64,000 nucleotides of DNA from Brevundimonas naejangsanensis DSM 23858 (GCF_000421705.1 NZ_ATXN01000004.1:193501-257500); one strand, 5' to 3'; positions 1 to 8,623 are shown, counted from the stretch's first letter. The notes: a model not told the origin generated them from the sequence alone. Program-made: numbers and translations.

Positions 1-1359
1 ATGGCTCTTCTTGTCGTATTCGCCCGACGCCAGCAGGTCGCGCAGGAAGACGGTCTCGCGCTTGGCGTTGGGCAGTTCGATGCCGATGGCGTTGCGGCCC
101 TGAACCACGCTGATGCGGCAGGCGCGGGCTGACATGGAGCGGGCGATGTCGTCGGCCAGCGCCACGACGCGGCCGTGCTTCACGCCGGGCGCGGGCACCA
201 GTTCATACAGGGTGACGACGGGGCCGGGGCGGATCTGATCGATCTGGCCGCGCACGCCGAATTCCTGAAGCACGCCCTCCAGCATCTTGGCGTTGGCCTT
301 CAGCGATTCCTCGTCGACGGCGCCGCCGCGCTGGCCGGGCTTGGCCAGAATGCCCAGCGGCGGCAGTTCGAAGCCGCCCTCATTGGCGAAGTCGAAGGCC
401 TGCTGGTCCGCGTCGCTGCGGACGGGCTTGGGCGCCTTGACCGCCGCCACCTTGGGTTCGGCCGGTCGGTTCGCGCGGGCCGAGGGCGGGGCGATGGGGG
501 CGGGCGCCGCGTCCTCCCACGGCGGAGTATAGGCGTCGGCTTCGTCGGCTTCATCATAGGCGGCTGCAACCGAAGCCGAAGCAGCCGGGGCGGGTGCAGA
601 CAGAGGACCGTCGGCCTCCATCTCGTCGGCGTCCGGCAGGCGATGGCGCGGCTTGCGGGCCGGGGCGGCGGCCTCGGCGGCAGCGCGCGGGGTCTTGCCC
701 GGTTTGGCGGCCTTGGCAGGACGGGCGGCGCGGGCCTCGGCGCCCTTCTGGGCGGCCCAGCCTGCGGTGTCGGTGAAGTCGCGCAGGCGCAGGCCCACGG
801 TATAGGCCAGGCTCCACAGCGCCAGCGCCAGGAACAGCAGGCCCAGGATGATGCGCGCGCCGGGGACCTTCAGCGCGCCCAGACCGTTGGCGGCCAGGCC
901 GGTGACGGCGTCGCCCCACAGTCCGCCCATGCTCGCCGCCAGCGGCCATTTCGCGGGCGCCGCCGGGGCCGAAAGGGCGGCCGACAGCAGCAGTACGCCG
1001 GCGACGGCGCAGAAGATCTTGAACGGTGTCGGCTGCAGCCGGTGCTGCAGGGCGTCGCCGATCGCCACCGCCAGCCCGAAGGCGATCAGCAGCAGGACGG
1101 CCGGCCATGCGGCCAGCCCCAGCGACTGCATGATCAGATCGGCGAAGGTCGCGCCCGCGCCGCCCAGCCAGTTGGTCGGCGCCTGGGCGGATGCGGCGTT
1201 CCAGCTGGGATCGGCCGGGTTCCACGAGATCAGGGCCACCAGCAGCAGGGCGGCCAGCATGGCCTGCAGCACGCCCCTGAACCGCACGGTGAAAGGCGCC
1301 GCCCAGACGATGCGGACGGTGCTCCAGACGCGTTGACCGAGCGCGAGGGCGGCGGACAT
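1..1359 (-). CDS. ftsK: DNA translocase FtsK, N-terminal part (cut by window edge)
   Basis: FtsK couples cell division to chromosome segregation: its membrane domain sits at the septum and its motor pumps DNA through it. The 453 codons present encode several hydrophobic segments in roughly residues 30-190, then a long Ala/Pro-rich linker. After that comes the start of the motor module, with the family sequence LEGVLQEFGVRGQI followed by GPVVTLYELVPAPGVKHGRV. The Walker motifs and gamma domain lie outside the window. The gene was found by translating the strand directly, because the frame stays open at the left edge. The start ATG is preceded by a G-rich but weak ribosome-binding site. A CtrA-like box lies about 65 nt upstream. 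Confidence 0.93.
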   Translation of the reverse strand, partial: MSAALALGQRVWSTVRIVWAAPFTVRFRGVLQAMLAALLLVALISWNPADPSWNAASAQAPTNWLGGAGATFADLIMQSLGLAAWPAVLLLIAFGLAVAIGDALQHRLQPTPFKIFCAVAGVLLLSAALSAPAAPAKWPLAASMGGLWGDAVTGLAANGLGALKVPGARIILGLLFLALALWSLAYTVGLRLRDFTDTAGWAAQKGAEARAARPAKAAKPGKTPRAAAEAAAPARKPRHRLPDADEMEADGPLSAPAPAASASVAAAYDEADEADAYTPPWEDAAPAPIAPPSARANRPAEPKVAAVKAPKPVRSDADQQAFDFANEGGFELPPLGILAKPGQRGGAVDEESLKANAKMLEGVLQEFGVRGQIDQIRPGPVVTLYELVPAPGVKHGRVVALADDIARSMSARACRISVVQGRNAIGIELPNAKRETVFLRDLLASGEYDKKSH

Positions 1360-1422
1360 GAAGGCGGACCCCCAGAAATGGGACAGACAGCGGGACTCCG
1401 ATCCCTAATGCCTCGCATAAGG

Positions 1423-1438
1423 TTAAAGCGGCATTTAC
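1423..1438. promoter_or_regulatory. candidate CtrA box between ftsK and the hydroxylase gene
   Basis: The sequence reads TTAA, seven bases, TTTAC, one mismatch from the Caulobacter CtrA consensus TTAA-N7-TTAAC. It lies between the divergent starts of ftsK and the UbiH-family gene. The match is by eye and such near-matches can arise by chance, so this is a weak call. Confidence 0.3.
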
Positions 1439-1533
1439 CAGCCCGGTCTTTGCGGGCGGGATGAGCCCTTATGTCCCATTCGGCGGGCGGGCTTGAGGTG
1501 GCGTGACGCGCGATAGGGGCCTAGAACGAGATC

Positions 1534-2787
1534 ATGAGCGGATCGGACGACTACGACATCATCATCGCCGGCGCCGGGCTGGTCGGGGCGACCTTTGCGC
1601 TGGCGGCGGCGCAGGGCGGCCTGCGCCCTGTCATGGTGGACCCTCAGCCCTTTGACGCCCAGATGGCGCCGACTTTCGACGGGCGGGCGACGGCCATCTC
1701 CTACGCCAACTTCCGCATGCTGAAGGCTCTGGGCCTGGGCGAGGCGCTGGAGCCGCACGCCTGCCGCATGGACCGCATTCTGGTGACGGACGGCCGCCGC
1801 CCCGGCGCCGCCAGCCGCAAGCCTTCGGCCGCCTATATCCGTTTCGATGCGGACGAGATCGGCGACCGCAATGGCGGAGAGCCGCTGGGCTATATGGTCG
1901 AGAACCGCCGCCTGCGCGCCGCCCTGGCCGAGTTGGTGAACGCGCAGGGGCTGGAGGTCCGCGCTCCCGCCGCCGTGGCCGATGTGGCCGTTGGGCCCGG
2001 TCGGGCGACGGTGACGCTGAAGGACGGGTCGACCCTGTCGGCGCCGCTCGTGATCGGGGCGGAGGGCCGCAACTCCACCGTGCGCCGCGCGGCGGGCATC
2101 GACGTCTTCGGCTGGACCTATCAGCAGAGCGGCGTCGTCTGCACCGTCCGCATGGAAAAGCCGCACGGCAACGTCGCCCATGAGTATTTCCTGCCGGACG
2201 GCCCTTTCGCCATCCTGCCGCTGACGGAGAACCGGGCCAATCTGGTCTGGACCGAAAGCACCCGCCGGGGCGAGGCCCTGCGCTCGGCCTCGGACGAGGC
2301 CTTCCACGCCCATTTGACGCGCCGGTTCGGCGACTTTCTGGGCGGGCTGACGATCGAGGGGCCGCGCTTCGTCTATCCCCTGTCGCTGCAGCTGGCCGAG
2401 CGCCTGACGGCGCCGCGCATGGCCATCATCGGCGACGCCGCCCACGGGGTGCACCCGGTGGCGGGGCAGGGGCTGAACATGGGCCTGAAGGACGTCGCCG
2501 CCCTGTCCGAGGTGCTGGCCGAGGCCGCCCGCATCGGCGAGGACATCGGCTCGGAGCTGGTGCTGGAGCGTTACGCCCGCTGGCGCCGGTTCGACACGGC
2601 GGCGCTGGCGGCGGGCTTCGACGGCTTCGTGCGCCTGTTCTCCAACGACATCGCCCCGGTGCGGTTGGCCCGCGATCTGGGCATGGCGGCGGTCAACCGC
2701 ATCGCCCCCCTGCGCCGCGCCTTCATGCACGAGGCTGGCGGAGCGACGGGGGATCTGCCGAGGCTTCTCCGAGGAGAAGCGCTTTAA
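1534..2787 (+). CDS. FAD-dependent UbiH/UbiF/VisC/COQ6-family hydroxylase
   Basis: This flavoprotein monooxygenase belongs to the family that hydroxylates the aromatic ring during ubiquinone biosynthesis. At 417 aa it has the usual length. The N-terminal Rossmann motif GAGLVG is at residues 13-18. The C-terminal FAD-binding signature GDAAHGVHPVAGQGLNMGLKD, typical of the UbiH subfamily, lies near residue 300. Alphaproteobacteria carry several related hydroxylases (UbiL, UbiM, UbiH) that differ in ring position, and I cannot tell which this is from motifs, so no symbol is given. The gene reads away from ftsK and is followed four bases after its stop by a structured repeat. Confidence 0.88.
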   Translation: MSGSDDYDIIIAGAGLVGATFALAAAQGGLRPVMVDPQPFDAQMAPTFDGRATAISYANFRMLKALGLGEALEPHACRMDRILVTDGRRPGAASRKPSAAYIRFDADEIGDRNGGEPLGYMVENRRLRAALAELVNAQGLEVRAPAAVADVAVGPGRATVTLKDGSTLSAPLVIGAEGRNSTVRRAAGIDVFGWTYQQSGVVCTVRMEKPHGNVAHEYFLPDGPFAILPLTENRANLVWTESTRRGEALRSASDEAFHAHLTRRFGDFLGGLTIEGPRFVYPLSLQLAERLTAPRMAIIGDAAHGVHPVAGQGLNMGLKDVAALSEVLAEAARIGEDIGSELVLERYARWRRFDTAALAAGFDGFVRLFSNDIAPVRLARDLGMAAVNRIAPLRRAFMHEAGGATGDLPRLLRGEAL

Positions 2788-2790
2788 AGA

Positions 2791-2832
2791 GGCCCTATCG
2801 CTCGCCGCGCGGCGGCTCGCTGCTTGAGGGCC
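2791..2832 (-). repeat. structured intergenic element, copy 1
   Basis: Read on the minus strand: outer stem GGCCCT/AGGGCC, internal loop CAAGCA opposite GAT, and an inner stem GCgaGCC/GGCgaGC with tandem G-A mismatches. It sits just after the hydroxylase stop. Confidence 0.8.
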
Positions 2833-2864
2833 GCTGACGTTCTTTTGCCCGCGCGTAGAGCGTT

Positions 2865-3059
2865 TCAGTCCAGCGGGCGGGCGTCTTCGGCCAGCATGAT
2901 CGGCACGCCGTCGCGGATGGGGAAGGCCAGTTTGGCGCCCGCCGAGACCAGTTCGTTGCGCTCGCGGTCATAGGTCAGGCGGCCGCGCGTGACCGGGCAG
3001 ACCAGCACCTCCAGCAGGCGGGGATCGACCGAGACGGGGGTGTTGAAGGCGTCGCTCAT
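2865..3059 (-). CDS. Trm112-like small protein (YcaR/UPF0434 family)
   Basis: This 64-aa protein carries the Trm112 core: [17 protein letters not shown] near the N-terminus and [17 protein letters not shown] near the C-terminus. In eukaryotes Trm112 activates methyltransferases; the role of bacterial homologues is poorly defined. Many family members have several cysteines that bind zinc, but this one keeps only one (in VCP), so metal binding is doubtful. It follows cnoX and the LON-domain gene on the same strand and may be the last gene of that unit. A structured repeat lies on each side of it. Confidence 0.85.
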   Translation of the reverse strand: MSDAFNTPVSVDPRLLEVLVCPVTRGRLTYDRERNELVSAGAKLAFPIRDGVPIMLAEDARPLD

Positions 3060-3068
3060 GATTTAGGT

Positions 3069-3108
3069 GCCCTATCGCTCGCGCCACGGACGCTTGCTGC
3101 TTGAGGGC
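3069..3108 (-). repeat. structured intergenic element, copy 2
   Basis: On the minus strand: outer stem GCCCT/AGGGC, internal loop CAAGCA opposite GAT, and inner stem GCaaGCG/CGCgaGC. It lies between the LON-domain gene and the Trm112-like gene. Confidence 0.8.
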
Positions 3109-3159
3109 GCCGTGCGCCCGTGTCTGGGTTGCGCTTTTATCTTTGGATGCGGTTGGACG

Positions 3160-3819
3160 CTACTGCATCGCCGGTCCGGGTTCGTCGTCGTCGGGGGCGA
3201 TGGCTTCGATGCGGAGGAGGGCGGTCAGGGCGGCTTCGCGGTCGATCAGGGTCAGGGCCTCCAGCAGGGCCTGTTTTTCGGGCGCCTCGAAGGGCAAGCC
3301 CATCGCCAGGCTGTTGACCAGCGCCTCCTGCGGCGCGGCGCGGGCGGTGTCCCAGTCGATGTCCAGACCGCGCCCGGACAGATAGGGCGCCAGGGCTGAC
3401 AGGAAGGGCTCGCGGTCGAAGGCCTCGTCGGGATCAGGCGCGCGCAGGTCGGCTTCATAAGGCAGGAAGTCGGCGCGCACCTGCCGATAAGGGGTGCGCA
3501 CCTGCATCTCGGTCGCCACGACGAAACGGCACACCCCGGTCAGGGTGATCAGATAGCGCCCGTCCGAGGTCTCGGCGAAGCTGGTGATCCGCCCGGCGCA
3601 GCCGACGCGGGTCAGGGGCGGGTTCACCCCGGCGGGGCCGACCGGCTGGATCAGGCCGATCATCCGGTCGCCCGCCATCGCATCATCCACCATGTTCAGA
3701 TAGCGCGGCTCGAACACGTTCAGCGGCAGCTGGCCCCGCGCCAGAAGGATGGACCCCGGCAAGGGAAAGACCGGGATCACCTGCGGAAGTTCGCTGGCCT
3801 TGACGTAGCCCTGAGCCAT
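3160..3819 (-). CDS. LON peptidase substrate-binding domain protein
   Basis: This 219-aa protein consists of the N-terminal substrate-recognition domain of Lon protease alone, without the AAA+ or protease parts. The opening IPVFPLPGSILLARGQLPL and the following FEPRYLNMVDDA are the family signature. Stand-alone LON-domain proteins are common in alphaproteobacteria and their role is not established; recognition of unfolded protein is inferred from Lon. It starts 10 nt downstream of the chaperedoxin gene cnoX, so the two are probably cotranscribed, which fits a proteostasis role. Confidence 0.88.
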   Translation of the reverse strand: MAQGYVKASELPQVIPVFPLPGSILLARGQLPLNVFEPRYLNMVDDAMAGDRMIGLIQPVGPAGVNPPLTRVGCAGRITSFAETSDGRYLITLTGVCRFVVATEMQVRTPYRQVRADFLPYEADLRAPDPDEAFDREPFLSALAPYLSGRGLDIDWDTARAAPQEALVNSLAMGLPFEAPEKQALLEALTLIDREAALTALLRIEAIAPDDDEPGPAMQ

Positions 3820-3829
3820 GATCGCGCCG

Positions 3830-4729
3830 TTACGAGAACAGGATGGAGGACAGGCGCCGTCGTCCGTCGCGGGCGACTTCGCTGTTGGGGCCGGCGGCCT
3901 CGAACACGGTCAGCAGCTGCTTGCGGGCGGCCTGTTCGTTCCAGTCGCGGTCGGCCTGAACGATGGTCAGCAGGTGGTCGACCGCCCCCTTCAGATCGCC
4001 CGCCGAGGCCAGGGCCTGGGCCAGGTCGAAGCGGGCCTCGTGGTCGTTTTTGTTCGCCGCCAGCTTGGCCTCCAACTCGGCGGTCGCGCCGGTCGGGGCG
4101 GCCGAGGCCAGGGACAGCTGGGCGCGTACGGCCTGAACCGTCGGCTCGGTCGAGTCGGCCGGGGCCATGGCGATGGTCTGGGCCGCCTGTTCGGCGTCGC
4201 CCTCGGCCAGATAGACGCGGGCCATGCCGGCGATGGCCTTCTGGTTGTCCGGCTCCATCGTCAAGACGTGGGCGAAGGCCTGGGCGGCGCCGCCCAGATC
4301 ATTGAGGGTCAGCGACTCCTCGCCCAGCGACAGCAGTTGTTCGACGTCGGTGTTGACGCCTTCGCCGCCGGTCAGCTTGTCGATGAAGGCCTTGATCTGG
4401 CTGTCGGGCACGGCGCCCTGAAAGCCGTCGACCGGCTGGCCGTTGACGAAGGCGTAGACGGTGGGGATCGACTGCACGCGCAGCTGGCCCGCATAGGCCG
4501 GGTTGGCGTCGACGTCGATCTTGACCATCTTCACCGCCCCCTTGGCGGCGCGCACGGCCTTCTCCAGCGCGGGGCCCAGCGTGCGGCACGGGCCGCACCA
4601 GGTGGCCCAGAAATCGACGATGACCGGCTGATGCTTCGAGGCCTCGATGACATCGGTCATGAAGGAGGCGTCCGTGCCGTCCTTGATCAGGTCGGGCGGG
4701 GTGGTCAGGGACGGGTCGGCGAAGGTCAT
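3830..4729 (-). CDS. cnoX: CnoX (YbbN) chaperedoxin: thioredoxin domain plus TPR-like repeats
   Basis: CnoX holds unfolded proteins and protects them from oxidation, handing them to refolding chaperones. The 299-aa protein has a thioredoxin fold with an intact WCGPC site (C45 and C48), then helical TPR-like repeats over about residues 120-299. E. coli CnoX lacks the full CXXC, whereas the Caulobacter protein keeps it and has reductase activity; this copy is of the latter type. The chosen ATG gives the normal family N-terminus. An in-frame upstream ATG would add 25 residues with no family character. It heads a likely operon with the LON-domain gene. Confidence 0.88.
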   Translation of the reverse strand: MTFADPSLTTPPDLIKDGTDASFMTDVIEASKHQPVIVDFWATWCGPCRTLGPALEKAVRAAKGAVKMVKIDVDANPAYAGQLRVQSIPTVYAFVNGQPVDGFQGAVPDSQIKAFIDKLTGGEGVNTDVEQLLSLGEESLTLNDLGGAAQAFAHVLTMEPDNQKAIAGMARVYLAEGDAEQAAQTIAMAPADSTEPTVQAVRAQLSLASAAPTGATAELEAKLAANKNDHEARFDLAQALASAGDLKGAVDHLLTIVQADRDWNEQAARKQLLTVFEAAGPNSEVARDGRRRLSSILFS

Positions 4730-4938
4730 GGTCGGGTCCGCAAGGCAAGACGAAGGAAGATAACGGATCAGATGGCGTCGGGATGCGTGCGCATCAAGCC
4801 GCAAGCGCGCCTTGCCGCATGGGAAGGCGCCAGAAGCGGAAAAAGAGAGTCCAATTCGTCTGAATCGTCTGAAATCTCCCTGTGAGAGGGAGCAAGTCTA
4901 ACACAGGGGCGGAGGGGGGATGGTTGATTGCGCCGTAT

Positions 4939-5105
4939 CCTTCTCCCCTTGTGGGAGAAGGTGGCTCGCGTAGCGAGACGGATGAGGGGTGTGAGCGCCG
5001 CCTTAGTGCGTTTTCGTTACAGACCAGCCAGAGCGGATGACGGAGCGCCGACACCCCTCATCCGAGCGCCTTGCGGCGCCCACCTTCTCCCGCAAGGGGA
5101 GAAGG
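4939..5105. repeat. large interspersed palindromic repeat
   Basis: Two inverted arms of about 54 bases (4939-4992 and 5051-5105) each carry a nested hairpin: ccttctcc-ccttgtgg-gagaagg in the left arm and caccttctcc-cgcaaggg-gagaagg in the right. The loop spans about 58 bases. This fills most of the 405-bp gap between cnoX and the TPR gene, in which I see no gene. Elements with this TTCTCC/GGAGAA core are scattered between genes in many alphaproteobacteria. Confidence 0.85.
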
Positions 5106-5134
5106 AAGAGGGGGAAGATGGAAGGGCGAAGGGA

Positions 5135-6901
5135 CTACAGCCGGTCCATTCGCAGCCAGCGGGCGTCGCCCAGCCAGGCGGTCTTCAGCGCCTGATCGGC
5201 GGCGGCGGCTTCGGCGGCGCGGCCCTGGGCGGCTTCGGCGCGGGCCAGGCCGTAGAGGGCCCAGCCGTTGTTCGGGGTCTGGGCCAGGGCGAGGCGGAAG
5301 GCCTCGGCGGCCTGATCCGGACGATCGGCCTGATACAGGGCGGCGCCCAGCGACTGAAGCACCGGATAATACCAGTAGGCCGGTTCCGTATAGGGCAGGG
5401 CGGCTTCCAGATCGGCGGCGCGGCGATAGTGGCCGGCCGCCTCGGCCGGACGGCCGCGCGCCATCGCCATGCGGCCTCGCGCCACGGCCTCGGCCAGGGT
5501 CAGCAGTTCGGGCGCCGGGACGCCTTGTTCCACCATGTCGGCGAAGGCGTCGGAGGATCGCAGGGCGGCCAACTGCGCCAGTTCGCGGTCGAAGCCCCGC
5601 TGGTCCCTTAGCCGGGCATAGGCGACGGCGCGGGCGTAGTGGCGCATGGCGACGGCGTAGGGCAGGCGGGCGTCGGCTTCAGGCGCGGCCAGGATGGCGC
5701 GCGGTTCGGCGAACTGGGCCAGGGCCTGATAGGGTGCGGCGTCGATCAACTGCACCCAGGCGATGCGGGCCGAAGTGTCAGGGTCCAGCACGATGCGCAG
5801 ACGCCGCGCCTCGCTCAGGGCCGTGTCCATGTCGCCGGCCATCTGGGCCGAGGCGACGATGAAGTGGATGTTGTGCGGATAATAGCCGTAGCGGACTAGG
5901 CTCTCGTCGCCCGTGTCGCGGATGAAGGCTTCATCCGCCCGCGCCGCCGCGACGTTCAGGCGGATGGAGTCGGCGTAACGGCCGCGCCGGACGTAGATGT
6001 GGCCGGGCATATGCACCAGGTGGCCGGCGCTGGCGGGACGGGAAACGGCCATGCGGTCGGCCGCCGCCTCGGCGCGCGCGGGATCGGCCGCCTCCATCAG
6101 GTGGATGTAGAGGTGGGCCGCCTGCGGGTGATCGGGGGCGCGCGCCAGCACCGTCTCGATCAGGCGGATCGCCTCGCCGATGCGGCCGACGGGGGTGCGC
6201 TGGTCCGCCGCCCAATAGTTCCACGGCGTGGTGTCCATCGCCGCCTCGGCGGCCAGGACGGCGATGTCGTCATCGGCGGCGAAGCGGGCGGCGGCCGCCA
6301 GCATGGCGTCGGCGTATGCGGCGTCGAGCGCGGCGCGATCGGCCGCCGGATCGTTCGAATAGCGCAGCGCCAGCGCCTCGATCAGCACCTGTTCGCGCGG
6401 TGAGGCCCGGTCGCGCAGGGCCAGGGCGTGGTTCAAGGCCCTGAGCGCCGCCTCCCGGTCGCGCTCATCCATTGGCGCATTGATGTTGGGGCCTAACGCC
6501 ATCGCCTCGCCCCACCAGCAGGCGGCGCAGTCGGGATCGCGGCCTTGCGCCTCGCGGAAGGAGCGCACGGCTCCGGCGTGGTTGAAGCCGTAGGCCAGGG
6601 TCAGTCCCTGGCTGAAATAGCCTTGCGCCTCGGCGTCGTCGGTGGTCGCCCTGAACGGCGAGGCGGTCAGGTCGGGATAAAGGGGGATGGGCTGCGTCTG
6701 GCTGGCGGGCGCCGCTACGGCCGAGGCGACCAGCAGGCTGCGGGCCAGAGCGCCGCCGCCCCGGCCTGCCCCGCAGACGCCGCCGAAAAGGCCTTTGGGG
6801 CGTAGCATCATTGCGGCGTCCGACGATGGAAGGGCGGTCATCGGCCCGGCCAACACCAGACCGGCGCCGCCCACGGCGAAGGCTTTCCAGAACAGTCTCA
6901 T
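5135..6901 (-). CDS. secreted tetratricopeptide-repeat protein
   Basis: This 588-aa protein starts with a hydrophobic export-type N-terminus (MRLFWKAFAVGGAGLVLAG). A second hydrophobic stretch follows near residue 55, so the exact mature end is unclear. The rest is alanine-rich helical repeats typical of TPRs, for example GYFSQGLTLAYGFNHAGAV and NNGWALYGLARAEAAQGRA. The CAACWW motif near residue 130 is typical of a family of large TPR proteins of unknown function. The ATG was chosen because it follows a good ribosome-binding site (GGAAGGGG) and begins the signal peptide. TPRs mediate protein contacts, but no partner is evident. It lies alone between a repeat and map. Confidence 0.8.
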   Translation of the reverse strand: MRLFWKAFAVGGAGLVLAGPMTALPSSDAAMMLRPKGLFGGVCGAGRGGGALARSLLVASAVAAPASQTQPIPLYPDLTASPFRATTDDAEAQGYFSQGLTLAYGFNHAGAVRSFREAQGRDPDCAACWWGEAMALGPNINAPMDERDREAALRALNHALALRDRASPREQVLIEALALRYSNDPAADRAALDAAYADAMLAAAARFAADDDIAVLAAEAAMDTTPWNYWAADQRTPVGRIGEAIRLIETVLARAPDHPQAAHLYIHLMEAADPARAEAAADRMAVSRPASAGHLVHMPGHIYVRRGRYADSIRLNVAAARADEAFIRDTGDESLVRYGYYPHNIHFIVASAQMAGDMDTALSEARRLRIVLDPDTSARIAWVQLIDAAPYQALAQFAEPRAILAAPEADARLPYAVAMRHYARAVAYARLRDQRGFDRELAQLAALRSSDAFADMVEQGVPAPELLTLAEAVARGRMAMARGRPAEAAGHYRRAADLEAALPYTEPAYWYYPVLQSLGAALYQADRPDQAAEAFRLALAQTPNNGWALYGLARAEAAQGRAAEAAAADQALKTAWLGDARWLRMDRL

Positions 6902-7030
6902 GCACCGTCCCCTTCCAGGGCCTGACGCGATGGAACCGCCTTGCATGCGGCGTGTGATCGAACGTTGATCTTACGCTTCGCCGCTCCCGAGAAATAGTGC
7001 GGAAACAGAGCTTTCCGTGTCGAGCGCTGG

Positions 7031-7801
7031 CTAGGCGGTCAGACGTCGCTCGTCGGGACGAAGAGTCAGGACGCGGACGCCGTCGCGAGTGACGGCGACG
7101 GTGTGCTCGAACTGGGCCGACAGCTTGCCGTCGGCTGTGACCACGGTCCAGCCGTCATCCTCGGTGCGGATGGTGCGGCGACCCTGGTTCAGCATGGGCT
7201 CTATGGTGAAGACCATGCCTTCGCGCAGGGTCAGGCCGGCGCCGGGGCGGCCGAAGTGCAGCACCTGAGGCGCCTCGTGCATCTCGCGGCCGATGCCGTG
7301 GCCGCAGAAGTCGCGCACGATGGAATAGCCGCGCCGTGTCGCGTGTCGCTCGATGGCGTGGCCGACGTCGCCCAGGGTGGCGCCGGGACGCACGGCGCGG
7401 ATGCCCTTCCACATGGCCTGATAGGTCGTCTCGACCAGACGTCGGGCGGGACCGGCGACCTGACCGATCAGATAGGTCTTGCTGGAGTCGGCGATGAAGC
7501 CGTTCTTTTCCAGGGTGATGTCCAGATTGACGATGTCGCCGTCCTTCAGCACGTCGTCGCGCGACGGCACGCCGTGGCAGACGACCTGATTGGGCGAGAC
7601 ATTCAGCACGAAGCCATAGCCGTACTGACCCTTGCTGGCGGGACGGGCGGCCAGGTCGTGGGTGATGAAGGCCTCGACCCGGTCATTGATCTCCAGCGTG
7701 TTCATGCCCGCCAGCGGCAGGCCGTCCAGCCAGGTGAAGACCGAGGCCAGCAGGGGCCCGGACTCGGCCATCAGTTCGATCTCGGCCGGGGTCTTGGTCA
7801 T
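7031..7801 (-). CDS. map: type I methionine aminopeptidase
   Basis: The enzyme removes initiator methionine from nascent proteins. The 256-aa protein is a complete type I enzyme without an N-terminal zinc-finger extension. The five metal ligands are present at D94, D105, H168, E201 and E232, and the substrate histidine is H76. Its start overlaps the stop of the ParD-like gene by four bases (ATGA), so the two are translationally coupled. This arrangement suggests it may be an accessory copy with the housekeeping map elsewhere; that is inference. Confidence 0.93.
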   Translation of the reverse strand: MTKTPAEIELMAESGPLLASVFTWLDGLPLAGMNTLEINDRVEAFITHDLAARPASKGQYGYGFVLNVSPNQVVCHGVPSRDDVLKDGDIVNLDITLEKNGFIADSSKTYLIGQVAGPARRLVETTYQAMWKGIRAVRPGATLGDVGHAIERHATRRGYSIVRDFCGHGIGREMHEAPQVLHFGRPGAGLTLREGMVFTIEPMLNQGRRTIRTEDDGWTVVTADGKLSAQFEHTVAVTRDGVRVLTLRPDERRLTA

Positions 7802-8016
7802 GCGGCGGCCTGATCCATCGTCTGGTCGGGGGCGGCGACGCCCGCCGCCTTCAGCTCGCGCGCGGCCAGTTCCTGAAAGGACAGGCCGGGGTTCAGTTCG
7901 CCCAACATGCCGATCCTGATCCAGAAGGCGGCCTGGGCGTTGATCGAGCGGCACGAGACGCGGCTGGCGCGGCGCAGCTGTTCGTGCAGTTCGTCCTCGA
8001 TGTTGACGATGCCCAT
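7798..8016 (-). CDS. ParD-like antitoxin-family protein (ribbon-helix-helix type)
   Basis: This 72-aa protein matches the ParD-like family in its N-terminal half (VNIEDELHEQLRRASRVSCR, then SINAQAAFWIRIGMLGE). The fold is an arc-type ribbon-helix-helix DNA-binding dimer. In toxin-antitoxin loci such proteins repress their own promoter; here the second gene is a methionine aminopeptidase, not a RelE/ParE toxin. The start ATG follows a clear GGAGAA site. Immediately upstream is an AT-rich stretch with a perfect 10-bp palindrome. A 27-residue upstream extension was rejected because it runs through this promoter-like DNA. Confidence 0.82.
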   Translation of the reverse strand: MGIVNIEDELHEQLRRASRVSCRSINAQAAFWIRIGMLGELNPGLSFQELAARELKAAGVAAPDQTMDQAAA

Positions 8017-8025
8017 GGGGGCTTC

Positions 8026-8055
8026 TCCATATACGATATGCATATGGTCCATATA
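8026..8055. promoter_or_regulatory. candidate autorepressor operator/promoter of the ParD-like/map pair
   Basis: The octamer TCCATATA occurs at both ends, 22 bp apart, around a perfect palindrome ATATGCATAT at 8036-8045. This is unusually AT-rich for the region and lies directly before the RHH gene, where such proteins typically bind. Confidence 0.5.
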
Positions 8056-8068
8056 GGAGGCGCTGGTT

Positions 8069-8623
8069 TCAGTCCAGCGCGTCGAAGTCAACGACAATCG
8101 GCTGCCGCTCCAGCAGCGCCAGCACCTTGCGGAAGTCGTTCTGGCTCAGGGCGGTGGTGGCGGTGTTGGTCAGGGGGTGGAAGTTGACGGTGTCGGCCTC
8201 CCACAGGCGCTGGTCCAGCACGAAAGTCACGCGGCGGTCCGTGTCGTTGATCAGACCCAGCGCCGTGACCGAGCCGGGGCGCACGCCCAGCGTTTCCCAC
8301 AACAGGGTCTCATTGCCGAAGGAAAGGCGGTCCGAGCCGATGGCGCGGTGCGCCCGCTTCAGGTCGATGACCGTGTCCTGAGCGGCCGAGATCAGCCACA
8401 GGCGGCCCTTCTTGTCCTTGAGGAACAGGTTCTTGGTGTGGACGCCGGGCAGGGCGGCCTTCAACTCCAGTCCTTCCTCGACGCGGAAGACGGCGGGGTG
8501 GTCGTGGGTGGTCTGCGCGATCCCGTGCTCGGCCATCCAGGCCAGCAGGCGGGCGCGATCGTAGGCGGGTTCGGGGGCGGGCGAAGTCGGGGTTTGCGCG
8601 GCGAGGTCGGTGTTGGCGGTCAT
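8069..8623 (-). CDS. ProX/YbaK-type aminoacyl-tRNA editing protein
   Basis: These stand-alone editing domains hydrolyse mischarged tRNA, most often Ala-tRNA(Pro) for the ProXp-ala/PrdX branch. The 184-aa protein has the family motifs: an early [10 protein letters not shown], the block [20 protein letters not shown], and [10 protein letters not shown] near the C-terminal third. The Lys-x-Leu-Phe-Leu core around the substrate pocket is intact. I chose the internal ATG ([10 protein letters not shown]) because the upstream 25 residues are Pro/Arg-rich and lack family character. No good ribosome-binding site decides it. It is divergent from the DUF6065 gene. Confidence 0.85.
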   Translation of the reverse strand: MTANTDLAAQTPTSPAPEPAYDRARLLAWMAEHGIAQTTHDHPAVFRVEEGLELKAALPGVHTKNLFLKDKKGRLWLISAAQDTVIDLKRAHRAIGSDRLSFGNETLLWETLGVRPGSVTALGLINDTDRRVTFVLDQRLWEADTVNFHPLTNTATTALSQNDFRKVLALLERQPIVVDFDALD

